From Tomitella cavernea (GTDB lineage: Bacteria; Actinomycetota; Actinomycetes; Mycobacteriales; Mycobacteriaceae): a DNA stretch of 64,000 bases. Both the position numbers and the translations under genes were made by a program. The notes below the pieces were generated by a model. It did not search any database. It was not told the DNA's origin and worked only from the letters and a program-made list of their open reading frames with translations. The DNA lies in contig NZ_JAENKO010000008.1 of the NCBI RefSeq assembly GCF_016599145.1, forward strand, positions 1 through 64,000, in the 5' to 3' direction. Of the stretch, positions 18,642 through 27,219 are shown one piece after another (within the stretch, counting starts at the first letter, position 1; each line of letters begins with the position of its first letter).

Positions 18642-18728
18642 GCAGACCAGTCCAGCAGACCAGCCCAGCAGACCAGCCGTGCCGCTCAGAACCAGCCGCG
18701 CCGCTCCGAACCAGGCGCGCCGCTCAGG
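18642..18728. repeat. Two short tandem arrays between convergent genes
   Basis: Three 13-bp units beginning GCAGACCAG lie at 18642-18654, 18655-18667 and 18668-18680. Immediately after come 19-bp units beginning GCCGCTC at 18681-18699 and 18700-18718, with a partial third. The arrays fill the space between two convergent genes, where they would be expected to do little harm. Confidence 0.85.
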
Positions 18729-18736
18729 GGCCGGCT

Positions 18737-20143
18737 CTACTCGAAGGTGGAGACGAGTCCGCCGGCGCCGACGACGACGACCCGTCCGGCATTGGTCACG
18801 ACGACGACGCCGCTCGCCCCGGTGCCCGGCGCGAGCGGCGCGGTGGACAACGTGCTGCCGGCACTCAGGTCGAGGACCGTCAGCGCGGTCCGGCCCTCGT
18901 CCGTTCCGGTGACCAGATAGCCATGGCCGTTGCCGGAGATCGCGACTGGGCCGGTGGCCCGGATCTCCGGACGCTGCCAGGCGACGCGCGCGGCGTCGCC
19001 CTCGTCGCGCACCGCGATCACCGCACCGGCTCCGGATCCGGCGCCCGCTTCGGCGTCGGCGGCCGCCTCTTGTCCGGTGCCCGTGCCCGCAGGCCGTTGC
19101 GGGGCGGCGAGCACGAGCCCGTCGGGTGACACCGACACGGTGGACGGCTCTGTGAGGTGCAGCGGCGTCCGCCAGCGCGGGGAGCCGTCGTCGGCGCGGA
19201 GCGCCCACAGCGTGCCGCGCCCGTCGAGCACGTAGACGGTGTCGCCGTCCGGCGACAGCGCGGGGGCCGACGACACGCCGCCGGGGAGGGGGTGCGAGCG
19301 CCACAGCTCGGCGATGGTCCCGTCGGCGTCGGCGTTGCTGTCGGAGCGGTTGATGTCCGCCTCGTGCCCGGCGCCGGGCGTGTAGTTCATCGCGACGAGC
19401 GCCGCGCCGTCCACGCCGGGTGCGCGGAAGGGGAAGTAGAAATCGTCGGTCCGGGTGTCGACGGCCGGTGCGAACGCGACAGGGCAGCCGGGGCCGGCAG
19501 TCGCGCAGTCCGCCAGGCCTTGGTCGGGCGGCGGCGGCCAGTCCGTCGGTGCGAGTGCGACGGAGGCCGCGAGCTTGCGGCCCGTGACGGTGCTGAGCAC
19601 ATTGACCTGTCCCAGGTGCGTAACGGCGAGCACCGCGCGGTCGGCCAGGAACTGCAGCGGCTGCGGCGTGCCGATGACGGGGGTATGCCATCGGACCGAC
19701 CCGAACACGTCGAACGAGTCGGCGCTGCCGATGTTGCCCGTGTACACGCCCGCCATCTGGTCGACCAGCGGCGACATCGACCCGGCTCCGATGTTCTGCC
19801 AGGTGCACCACTGCTTGCGGCCGGTGTCCAGGTTGAACGAGAACATCTGGCAGCCGGTGTCTGTGTGCGCGGAGACGATGAGCTGCCCGTCCGGACCCGA
19901 CGCGGCGAATCCCGTGGGCTGCGCACCCACGTCGCGGGACCACTGGAAGGCGGGTGCGCGCGGTGCGTCCACCCGCACGGCGTTGGAGCCGTCGGCCTGG
20001 CCGTGCACCGCCGACCACCCGTCCTGGTAGGCGGGGATCGGTTCCGCCACATCGGCGCACGCGCCCGTCAGCAGGACGACGCCGGCCGCGGCCAGCGCGG
20101 AGACGACGGCACGTGCGGCCGGGCGGTGCGACAATGGCGGCAT
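18737..20143 (-). CDS. PQQ-like beta-propeller lipoprotein (Rv3035 type)
   Basis: 468 residues. The signal sequence AVVSALAAAGVVLLTGACAD ends in a lipobox with Cys about 30. The rest is made of repeated beta-propeller blades with Trp-docking-type motifs (GRKQWCTWQN, SVRWHTPVIG, LWALRADDGSPRWRTPL). It is probably an exported scaffold or assembly factor; no quinone-binding catalytic set is seen. The ATG at 20143 is chosen over 20167 because GAGGAG sits eight bases before it. Position next to the Rv3034c-like gene matches M. tuberculosis Rv3035. Confidence 0.82.
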   Translation of the reverse strand: MPPLSHRPAARAVVSALAAAGVVLLTGACADVAEPIPAYQDGWSAVHGQADGSNAVRVDAPRAPAFQWSRDVGAQPTGFAASGPDGQLIVSAHTDTGCQMFSFNLDTGRKQWCTWQNIGAGSMSPLVDQMAGVYTGNIGSADSFDVFGSVRWHTPVIGTPQPLQFLADRAVLAVTHLGQVNVLSTVTGRKLAASVALAPTDWPPPPDQGLADCATAGPGCPVAFAPAVDTRTDDFYFPFRAPGVDGAALVAMNYTPGAGHEADINRSDSNADADGTIAELWRSHPLPGGVSSAPALSPDGDTVYVLDGRGTLWALRADDGSPRWRTPLHLTEPSTVSVSPDGLVLAAPQRPAGTGTGQEAAADAEAGAGSGAGAVIAVRDEGDAARVAWQRPEIRATGPVAISGNGHGYLVTGTDEGRTALTVLDLSAGSTLSTAPLAPGTGASGVVVVTNAGRVVVVGAGGLVSTFE

Positions 20144-20258
20144 GCAGGGCTCCTCGGACGGCGGCAATGCGCAGTGAGCCTATCGCGCGGGGGTCGCCGG
20201 GCTTCCGGACGTGGGCGTGTGGCGGCCGGACGCGGCAGTGGGTTTAGGCTGGCGGACC

Positions 20259-20996
20259 ATGACGAGCATGTGGGGCGCACCATTCCGTACGCGTTGGCAG
20301 GGTACGCGGCGCGGTGATCCGCAGCAGGCGCGCTTCCTCTCCCCGGCCTCGCTGCGCTGGGTTCTGCGCAACAAGGCCTACACCCCCTGGTATCTGGTGC
20401 GGTACTACCGGCTGCTCCGGTTCCGTCTGGCCAACCCGCACGTGGTGCTGCGCGGCATGGTGTTCCTGGGCAAGAACGTCGAGATGCATTCGATGCCGGG
20501 CCTGTCGCGCCTGGAGATCGGCAGGTGGGTGCACATCGGCGACGGCAACGCGATCCGTTGCCACGAAGGTTCGCTCCGCATCGGCGACAAGGTGGTCTTC
20601 GGCAAGGACAACGTGGTCAACTGCTACCTGGACATCGAGATCGGCGCCTCCACGCTGGTGGCCGACTGGTGTTACATCACCGATTTCGACCACGTCACCG
20701 AGAACATCCACCTGCCCATCAAGGACCAGGGGATCGTGAAGTCGCCGGTCCGGATCGGCCCCGACAACTGGCTGGCGGCCAAGGTGTCGGTGCTGCGCGG
20801 GACCATTGTGGGCCGCGGCTGCGTGCTGGGCGCCCACGCCGTGGTCAAGGGGGAGATCCCGGACTTCTCCATCGCGGTGGGTGCGCCCGCGCGCGTGGTG
20901 CGCAACCGGGTGCAGGACTGGGAGGACGCTGCGGACAAGCGTGCTGAGCGCGCGGCGGCGCTGGCGGATATAGAAAGGAAGAAGTCCGCGAGGTAG
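20259..20996 (+). CDS. Left-handed beta-helix acyltransferase (Rv3034c type)
   Basis: 245 residues. Hexapeptide repeats run from about 60 to 215 (LEIGRWVHIGDGNAIRC, LRIGDKVVFGKDNVVN, VRIGPDNWLAAKVSVLRG), ending in the VVKGEIPDFSIAVGAPARVV signature of O-acetyl/acyltransferases. Histidine in DFDHVTEN may be catalytic. In M. tuberculosis Rv3034c belongs to the methylglucose lipopolysaccharide (MGLP) locus, so acylation of that polysaccharide is the likely role (inference). TAGGCT (20245-20250) ends eight bases before the ATG. Confidence 0.88.
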   Translation: MTSMWGAPFRTRWQGTRRGDPQQARFLSPASLRWVLRNKAYTPWYLVRYYRLLRFRLANPHVVLRGMVFLGKNVEMHSMPGLSRLEIGRWVHIGDGNAIRCHEGSLRIGDKVVFGKDNVVNCYLDIEIGASTLVADWCYITDFDHVTENIHLPIKDQGIVKSPVRIGPDNWLAAKVSVLRGTIVGRGCVLGAHAVVKGEIPDFSIAVGAPARVVRNRVQDWEDAADKRAERAAALADIERKKSAR

Positions 20997-21038
20997 CGGC
21001 GCGGCAGGGGTCGCTGCCGACCCGGAGAGGAGCGCGGC

Positions 21039-22412
21039 ATGTCGCGAGTTCTGCGCCGAACGGCGATCACTGCGGCCTGGATCGTGCTCATCGTGGGGGT
21101 CGCCGCGGGGGCGATCGCAGTGGCACTGTGGCTGACACCGATGCAGCAGGTCAGCGCAGCGGGGCAGACGGTCCGGGTGGGCGTGACGGCCCCGTCGTGG
21201 TCGCTGTCCGGTCCGGGCGAACTGGACTTGTTCGGCCAGCGGATCGCCACGGCGATCGACTTCGCCGGCCCCGTGCGTCCGCGCTTGGCGCTCGACCGGA
21301 TCACCATGGGGGCGCAGCTGAGTCAGTTCGTCGGCGATCCCGCCGCGGCAGCCGGGCGGCTGCAGGACGCGCTGGTGGACGGGTGGAAGCGGTTCTTCGT
21401 CTGGCAGGTCGTCGTGGCCGGGCTGGCCGCGCTGGTGCTCTTCGGCGCGCTGGCGGGGTGGGCGCGGCGTGGGTGGCGGCGCAGCGTGGCCCTAATCGTG
21501 GTGGGCCTGGCGGTGACGGAGGGCCTCAACCTGGGCGCGATCATGGTGACCGCCTACAGTGCGCCGGAAAAGCTGCGGCAGGTCGATTCGCTCACCGCGC
21601 TGACGGGGGCAGTGCCGTTGCCCGAAGTGGCCGGGCCCCCGCAGCCCGTGGGCGAGGAGGTCTCCCGGGTCGCGGTGATCGGCGACTCCACCGCTGCCGG
21701 CCTGGGAAACCCGCCGCTGCAGAACCCGACCGCGGCGGACACGGCCTGCGGGCGCAGCCGCAACGCGTTCGCGGTCAGCCTGGCGAGCGCGGACGGCTGG
21801 GATGTGACCAACCTCGCGTGCTCGGGCGCGACGATCCGCGCGGGACTGCTCGGGCCGCAGCAGGCGGGCGGAATGAACCTTCCCCCGCAGGTGAGCGCGG
21901 ACGCGGTGGCGCGCGCGGACCTGGTGGTGGTGAGCGTGGGGGCGAATGACGTGAACTGGTCGTGGATGCTGCGCCTGTGCGCGGGCACCGGCGACTGCGC
22001 CAGCAGCGCGCTGCAGGCCTACTACCAGCAGCAGCTGGCCGACTTCAGCCAGGACCTGCTGCAACTGGCGGCGCAGCTTCAGCAGCTGCCGCGCCATCCG
22101 GCGGTGATCATCAACGAGTACTACGACCCGTTCTCGGGCGGCACCGACTGCCTCAAGGGGCTCGGGGTGACCGACGAGAAGGTGGACGCGCTGCACAGCG
22201 ACCTCGACGCGCTCAACCAGGTGCTGTCCAAGGCGGCCGCGGCCGCGGGATTCCGTACCGCGTCGCCCGATTTCGGCGGCCACGGGGTCTGCAGCTCCCA
22301 GCCGTACGTTCAGGGCGTCGACGATCCGGCGCCGTTCCACCCCACGGCGGCGGGGCAGCTGGTCATCGCGCTCGCCGTGGAGCAGGCGCTGCGCACGGCG
22401 CCGGGCGGCTGA
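21039..22412 (+). CDS. Membrane-anchored SGNH/GDSL hydrolase
   Basis: 457 residues. Three membrane segments lie in the first 190 residues (about 9-29, 122-144, 151-172). The SGNH domain follows: block I VAVIGDSTAAGLGN (nucleophile Ser), NLACSGATI, block III VVSVGANDVNW, and the C-terminal DPAPFHPTAAGQ with the Asp/His pair. The catalytic domain is probably outside the membrane. It acts on ester bonds; the substrate is unknown. It lies between the acyltransferase and glycosyltransferase genes of the MGLP-type cluster, where M. tuberculosis has a small unrelated gene. RBS GGAGAGGAG. Confidence 0.88.
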   Translation: MSRVLRRTAITAAWIVLIVGVAAGAIAVALWLTPMQQVSAAGQTVRVGVTAPSWSLSGPGELDLFGQRIATAIDFAGPVRPRLALDRITMGAQLSQFVGDPAAAAGRLQDALVDGWKRFFVWQVVVAGLAALVLFGALAGWARRGWRRSVALIVVGLAVTEGLNLGAIMVTAYSAPEKLRQVDSLTALTGAVPLPEVAGPPQPVGEEVSRVAVIGDSTAAGLGNPPLQNPTAADTACGRSRNAFAVSLASADGWDVTNLACSGATIRAGLLGPQQAGGMNLPPQVSADAVARADLVVVSVGANDVNWSWMLRLCAGTGDCASSALQAYYQQQLADFSQDLLQLAAQLQQLPRHPAVIINEYYDPFSGGTDCLKGLGVTDEKVDALHSDLDALNQVLSKAAAAAGFRTASPDFGGHGVCSSQPYVQGVDDPAPFHPTAAGQLVIALAVEQALRTAPGG

Positions 22413-22448
22413 CCGTGTCCCGGCGGTCGCCCGGCGCGGTGCGCAGCG

Positions 22449-23717
22449 TCACCGGTCGGGCAGCGGCCGGGCGACGATGACCGGCCGGCCCAGCGGCTTC
22501 GGTGCGTGCCACGCGGCGGCGGCGTAGACGTCGGATGTCTGCGCCGCCACGTGCTCCCAGGTGAACTCGGTGGTCAGGCGCACGTGGGCGGTGCGCGCGA
22601 GGTCCTGGGTGCGTTCGGGGTCCTCCAGCGACCGGCATACGGCCTTGGCGAGGTCGTCGGGGTCCGAGGGGGCGAACGAGTAGCCGGTGCGCCCGTCCAC
22701 CACCGCCTCGCCCAGGCCCCCCGCGGTGGAGGCGACCAGCGGCGTGCCCGTGGCCGCCGCCTCCAGGGCCACGATGCCGAAAGGCTCGTAGCGACTGGGC
22801 AACACCGCTGCGTCGGCGGCGTGCAGCTGCTCGAGGAGCTCTGCGTGGTCGAGCCTGCCGAGGAACCGCACCGCGTCCGCCACGTCGTGTTCGGCCGCGC
22901 AATCGGCCAGCCATTGGCGCTGGGTGCCCTCGCCGGCGATGGTCAGCGTGGTGCCGGGGTGTTCGTCGTGGATGGCGGGCAGCGCGGCGATGGCGTCCTG
23001 CACGCCCTTCTCGTACTCCAGGCGTCCCACATACAGCAGGCGTGGCGGGCCCTCGGACGCGGCGGACCGGCAGCGGGGCCGGAACGACCACGTCTGCAGG
23101 TTGATGCCGTTGCGGATCGTGGTGATCTCCGGCAGGTCCGGACCGAAGAGCGTGGTGACCTCGTCGTGCATCGACTCCGAGCAGGTGATGAGCGAGTCCG
23201 AGGCGTTGGCCAGCCACCACTCGACCGAGTGCACCTGCCGGTTCATGTTGGACGAGACCCAGCCCGCGTGGCGTCCGGCTTCGGTGGCGTGGATGGTGCT
23301 CACCAGTGGCACCCGGAAGTCCTCGGCCAGCGCGATCGCCGGGTGGGCCACCAGCCAGTCGTGCGCATGCACGATCTGCGGGGTCCAGGGCGCGCCGGCG
23401 CGAGGCCCGTCCAACAGGCCAGCGCCCAGGGCCAGGCCCGCACGCACCATGGCGTGCCCCATTGCGAGGGTCCAGGCCATCATGTCCTCGCCGAACACGA
23501 AGTGCGGCGGGTCCTCGGCCACCGCCACCACGCGCACGCCCTCCGCGGTGCGGTCCACGGTGGGGTGCGAGTGCGCGTCGGTGCCGGAGGGGTGTCGCGA
23601 GAGCACCACCACGTCGTGCCCCTGGGCGGCCAGGTGCGTCGCCAGGTGGTGGACGTGCCGGCCCAGCCCACCGACGATGACAGGCGGATACTCCCACGAG
23701 ACCATGAGGATCCTCAC
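22449..23717 (-). CDS. GT4 glycosyltransferase (Rv3032 type, MGLP/glucan)
   Basis: 422 residues. The GT-B fold starts VRILMVSWEYPPVIVGGLGR (donor/acceptor loop) and carries the family signature RYEPFGIVALEAAATGTP (E-x7-E) near the C-terminus. Homology by motif and order to Rv3032, the alpha-1,4-glucosyltransferase that builds the MGLP and cytosolic glucan backbone. The GTG at 23717 has AGGAGG seven bases upstream and overlaps the preceding TGA (GTGA), so it is translationally coupled to the GH57 enzyme. Confidence 0.92.
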   Translation of the reverse strand: MRILMVSWEYPPVIVGGLGRHVHHLATHLAAQGHDVVVLSRHPSGTDAHSHPTVDRTAEGVRVVAVAEDPPHFVFGEDMMAWTLAMGHAMVRAGLALGAGLLDGPRAGAPWTPQIVHAHDWLVAHPAIALAEDFRVPLVSTIHATEAGRHAGWVSSNMNRQVHSVEWWLANASDSLITCSESMHDEVTTLFGPDLPEITTIRNGINLQTWSFRPRCRSAASEGPPRLLYVGRLEYEKGVQDAIAALPAIHDEHPGTTLTIAGEGTQRQWLADCAAEHDVADAVRFLGRLDHAELLEQLHAADAAVLPSRYEPFGIVALEAAATGTPLVASTAGGLGEAVVDGRTGYSFAPSDPDDLAKAVCRSLEDPERTQDLARTAHVRLTTEFTWEHVAAQTSDVYAAAAWHAPKPLGRPVIVARPLPDR

Positions 23718-25327
23718 CGCGCCGCCTCCTGTGCGCGTGCGGCCGCAGGCGCGGCGGCGGTCGCCGCCGTGTGCCGCAGCCGGCGCGCGTCGAGGTCGGG
23801 GAAGAGGCCGTCGGCGTTGCGCCAGGCCGCGGCCAGCGCCGCGGCCCGCCGGTCGTCGCCCGCGGCGGCGGCAGCGGCGATCTCCCGCATCGCGTGCGCG
23901 TGCTTGTGTGCCCGGTCGCGCGCGTAGCCGGCGGCGGTGTCCTTGCTGACCATGAACGCCCAGTCGCTGGCGATGGCGAGCAGCGCCTCGCGTACCAGTT
24001 GGTCGGAGACCGGGTCCCGGCGGCGCAGGCGGGCGGGCATGGCGTCGATGTGGGCCAGTGCCTCGGACACCACTTCCGCATTGAGGGCCACCAGGTCGCT
24101 CACCTGGTCGCCGGCCCACACCCGCCAGTCCTTGCCGGAGCCCCAGGACGATTCGGGCAGGTCGATGGGCTCGCCCACGTAGCCTTGTGCGCGGGCGTCG
24201 GCGAGGGTGCCCACGCGGATCCCGGCCTCCGGCAGCGCGCGCAGCAGCTTCTCCAGCCACATCGGTCCCTCGTGCCACCAGTGCCCGTACAGTTCCGTGT
24301 CGAAGGCGGCGACGACGAGCGCGTCGCGGCCGATGCGCGCCGACTCGGAGCGCAGCCGGGCGCGGATCACCTCGATGAAGTCGGCGACGTGCTTGTCGAC
24401 CGCGGCCGCGGCCAGCGCGGGATCGTAGGGCTTCTTGTCCGGTGGCGGTGTCGTCTTGCCCGTCACGCGCGCCGGCTTGAGGCCGGTGTCGTGGTCGTAG
24501 GTGTGGAAGTCCCGGTACGCGCCGTGCCCGGGATATCCGGACTTGGGCGACCACACCTTGTAGCTGACGGTGAGGTCGCGGCCGAAGGCGACGACGTCGG
24601 TGCCGCGGACGGGGCGCCCCAGCGCCGTGTCGCCGCGCAGCGACGGCCCGTCCACCATGAAGTGGTCGATGCCGCTGCGCGCGTAGTCGCCTTCCATGCC
24701 GGGGGTGAAGGCGCATTCGGGGGCCCACAGGCCCCGCGGGCGGTGATTCCAGCGGCGGTGGGCGTCTTCGAGGCCCTCCTCCAGGGAGAACGTCCGCATG
24801 CGCGGGTCCAGCAAGGGCTGGAACGGGTGCGCCAGCGGCCCGCCGAGCAGCTCGATCACCCCGGACTCCACTAGCGGCCGGATCACGGGGGAGGCGCCGT
24901 GCCGCCAGCGCGATTCGAATTGGCCCAGGGCCCAGTCGGATGCGCGATGTTCCCGGGTCCCGAGCTCGCGCAGTGCGGCGACGCTGCTGGCGGTGCCGGC
25001 CGCTCCCGCCGCGCTGTCGATGAGGGCGGCCTCGTGGGCGCGCAGCTGCCAGTTGCCCAGCCAATGGTGCATGCCGGTGAGGCAGTGGGGGTCGTCGAGC
25101 TGCGCGGCGAGCACGGGCGTGATGCCGAAGGTGAGCAGGTTCGTGTGCCCCTCGTCGGCCAGGCGGCCGAGCGCGTCGAAGACGGGAAGGTACGACGCCG
25201 ACCACGACTGGTAGAGCCACTCTTCGCCGACAGGCCAGCGGCCGTGATGCGCCAGCCAGGGCAGGTGGCTGTGCAACACCAGCGCGAACATGCCCGGCTC
25301 GGTCGCCGGCGCCCCGGCGCCCGTCAC
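23714..25327 (-). CDS. GH57 / DUF1957 alpha-glucan branching enzyme (Rv3031 type)
   Basis: 537 residues. LVLHSHLPWLAHHGRWPVGE opens the GH57 barrel. E204 in GLWAPECAFTPG is the likely nucleophile and D343 in VAAFDTELYGHWWHEGP the acid/base. The C-terminal DUF1957-type helical domain follows. By family knowledge it places branches on the MGLP or glucan chain. GTGA overlaps couple it to the methyltransferase upstream and to the glycosyltransferase downstream. This is the second branching enzyme in the window, besides GlgB. Confidence 0.92.
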   Translation of the reverse strand: MTGAGAPATEPGMFALVLHSHLPWLAHHGRWPVGEEWLYQSWSASYLPVFDALGRLADEGHTNLLTFGITPVLAAQLDDPHCLTGMHHWLGNWQLRAHEAALIDSAAGAAGTASSVAALRELGTREHRASDWALGQFESRWRHGASPVIRPLVESGVIELLGGPLAHPFQPLLDPRMRTFSLEEGLEDAHRRWNHRPRGLWAPECAFTPGMEGDYARSGIDHFMVDGPSLRGDTALGRPVRGTDVVAFGRDLTVSYKVWSPKSGYPGHGAYRDFHTYDHDTGLKPARVTGKTTPPPDKKPYDPALAAAAVDKHVADFIEVIRARLRSESARIGRDALVVAAFDTELYGHWWHEGPMWLEKLLRALPEAGIRVGTLADARAQGYVGEPIDLPESSWGSGKDWRVWAGDQVSDLVALNAEVVSEALAHIDAMPARLRRRDPVSDQLVREALLAIASDWAFMVSKDTAAGYARDRAHKHAHAMREIAAAAAAGDDRRAAALAAAWRNADGLFPDLDARRLRHTAATAAAPAAARAQEAAR

Positions 25328-26148
25328 GGCGCCTTCACCGCCGTCGCCACCAGGTCCAGGCTGGCATCGATGCTCGAATCGCCGCCGCTGTCGCGGTTGT
25401 CCCTGTCGTCGTCGGGGCGCAGGACGAAATCGTCTGCGGCCACCCCCGCCACGTCGGCGCAGAGGTCGGCGGGCCACGGCTCGCCGGCGAGCGCACGCTC
25501 GATCTGCGCGTCGATGATCGACCCGCCGTACTTGGCGTCGAGGGTCGCGAGGCGGGGCCCGTGGTGCACGCCGCGCATCGACTCCACCGTGAAGCCGGCG
25601 TCGGTGAGCAGCGCGGTCAGCTCGGCGGCGTTGAGCTCGCGGGTGTGGAACGGGTTGAGGGGGGTGTCCCGTCCGGGGGAGAACGTGATGCGGTTGGGCG
25701 TGCTGATGTGCAGGCGTCCGCCGGGGGCGAGCACGCGGTGGCACTCGCGCAGGAACTGGTCCTGGTCCCACAGGTGCTCGATGACCTGCAGGTTGACCAC
25801 GGCTCCCACCGCGTCGTCGGCGAGGGGCAGCGCGGCGAGGTTGCCGCGGGTGGCCTGGACCAACGGGTAGCGGCGCGCCACGTGGGCGGTGGCGGAGTGG
25901 TCGTAGTCGACGCCGATCACGCCGGCGGCGACGCCGGCGAGCAGTGCCGCCCCGTAGCCCTCGCCGAAGCCGGCGTCGACGACGACGCGCCCGCGGCACG
26001 CTTCGACGAGGTCGAGGTAGACGACCTCGTGCCGGCGGAACCAGTAATTCTCCTCGGCGAGGCCGGGCACGGTGCGCTCACCGGTGAGGGGGAGTGCGGG
26101 CGGGGCGCCGGCAGCGGCGCGCGCCGCATGATCTGCAGAGTCGGTCAC
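25324..26148 (-). CDS. SAM methyltransferase (Rv3030/MeT1 type)
   Basis: 274 residues if the GTG at 26148 is used. LTGERTVPGLAEENYWFRRH is the conserved start of the family; SAM motif I is VVVDAGFGEGYGAALL, followed by VNLQVIEHLWDQDQFLRECH and RLHISTPNRITFSPG. Rv3030 (MeT1) methylates the first sugar of MGLP, so the same reaction is expected. A further upstream GTG (26199) would add non-conserved residues. A TAGCGT hexamer just upstream could be a -10 box. First gene of the leftward MGLP operon. Confidence 0.88.
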   Translation of the reverse strand: MTDSADHAARAAAGAPPALPLTGERTVPGLAEENYWFRRHEVVYLDLVEACRGRVVVDAGFGEGYGAALLAGVAAGVIGVDYDHSATAHVARRYPLVQATRGNLAALPLADDAVGAVVNLQVIEHLWDQDQFLRECHRVLAPGGRLHISTPNRITFSPGRDTPLNPFHTRELNAAELTALLTDAGFTVESMRGVHHGPRLATLDAKYGGSIIDAQIERALAGEPWPADLCADVAGVAADDFVLRPDDDRDNRDSGGDSSIDASLDLVATAVKAP

Positions 26149-26223
26149 TCGTTGCACGCTAGTAGGTCCTCGGCTTCCGGGTGATTCAAGGTGTCGCACG
26201 TACGGCGATCGGGGGTTGCAATC

Positions 26224-26243
26224 ATGTTACCCATCGGTAACAT
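26224..26243. promoter_or_regulatory. Perfect inverted repeat between MGLP operon and fixAB
   Basis: ATGTTACC (26224-26231), four bases, then GGTAACAT (26236-26243). An 8+8 bp perfect palindrome in a locally AT-rich patch, 76 bp upstream of the methyltransferase start and 145 bp upstream of fixA. The geometry fits a TetR- or GntR-type operator; the regulator is not in the window. Confidence 0.6.
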
Positions 26244-26387
26244 ATGGGTGGGGGTTGCGTGGCGGAAAGACTGTGACATGCGCTAGAACTGGCAGTGGCA
26301 GTTTCACCCCACCGGCACGCCCGCGCAGGCGTTCAACCATGCGGTGCGAGGGTGACCGCAGACACCACAGGAGGTCGGAGAAGACCG

Positions 26388-27173
26388 ATGCCAAACATTG
26401 TCGTACTGATCAAGCAGGTTCCGGACACCTGGTCCGAGCGCAAGCTCTCCGAGGGCGATTTCACCCTGGACCGTGAGGCTGCGGACGCCGTGCTGGATGA
26501 GATCAACGAGCGCGCGGTCGAGGAGGCCCTCCAGATCAAGGAGGCGCAGGGCGGCGAGGTCACCGTGCTGTGCGCCGGTCCCGACCGCGCCACGGAGGCC
26601 ATCCGCAAGGCGCTGTCGATGGGCGCCGACAAGGCCGTCCACCTCAACGACGAGGCCCTGCACGGCTCGGACGCCATCCAGACCTCCTGGGCGCTGGCCG
26701 CCGCCATCGGGCAGATCGAGGGCGCCGAGCTCATCATCGCCGGCAATGAGGCCACGGACGGCCGCTCCGGCGCCGTGCCGGCGATCATCGCCGAGTACCT
26801 GGGCATCCCGCAGCTGACGCACATGCGCAGCCTCACCGTGGCCGACGGGAAGGCCACCGGCGAGCGCGAGACCGACGAGGGCACCTTCGAGCTCGAGGCC
26901 GCCCTCCCGGCGATCGTGAGCGTCACCGAGAAGATCAACGAGCCGCGTTTCCCGTCCTTCAAGGGCATCATGGCCGCGAAGAAGAAGGAAGTGCAGGTCT
27001 TCTCCCTCGCCGACATCGGCGTGGACCCGGATACGGTCGGCGTGGCCAACGCGGGCTCCGCGGTGACGGCCTCCACCCCGAAGCCGCCGCGCACCGCCGG
27101 CGAGAAGGTCGCGGACGAGGGCGAGGGCGGCAACGACGTCGCCAAGTACCTGGTCGGCCAGAAGATCATCTGA
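26388..27173 (+). CDS. fixA: Electron transfer flavoprotein beta subunit
   Basis: 261 residues. MPNIVVLIKQVPDTWSERKL and the ETF-beta signature region (DEGTFELEAALPAIVSVTEKINEPRFPSFKGIM) identify it; AMP-binding segments of the family are kept (AGNEATDGRSGAVPAIIAEYL). With FixB it accepts electrons from acyl-CoA dehydrogenases and passes them to ETF-quinone oxidoreductase. GGAGG and GGAGAAG lie upstream. A 46-bp gap with its own RBS separates it from fixB; same order as Rv3029c-Rv3028c. Confidence 0.96.
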   Translation: MPNIVVLIKQVPDTWSERKLSEGDFTLDREAADAVLDEINERAVEEALQIKEAQGGEVTVLCAGPDRATEAIRKALSMGADKAVHLNDEALHGSDAIQTSWALAAAIGQIEGAELIIAGNEATDGRSGAVPAIIAEYLGIPQLTHMRSLTVADGKATGERETDEGTFELEAALPAIVSVTEKINEPRFPSFKGIMAAKKKEVQVFSLADIGVDPDTVGVANAGSAVTASTPKPPRTAGEKVADEGEGGNDVAKYLVGQKII

Positions 27174-27219
27174 TCACGGCCCTCGCCACACCACCAGACC
27201 GTTCAAGGAGTTAACGAAA

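Noticed and set aside
22449-25220. A fused 923-codon glycosyltransferase and branching protein
   Set aside because: Only the C-terminal 422 residues read as the glycosyltransferase. The rest is an out-of-frame reading of the GH57 gene; GTGA overlap and RBS mark the true start.
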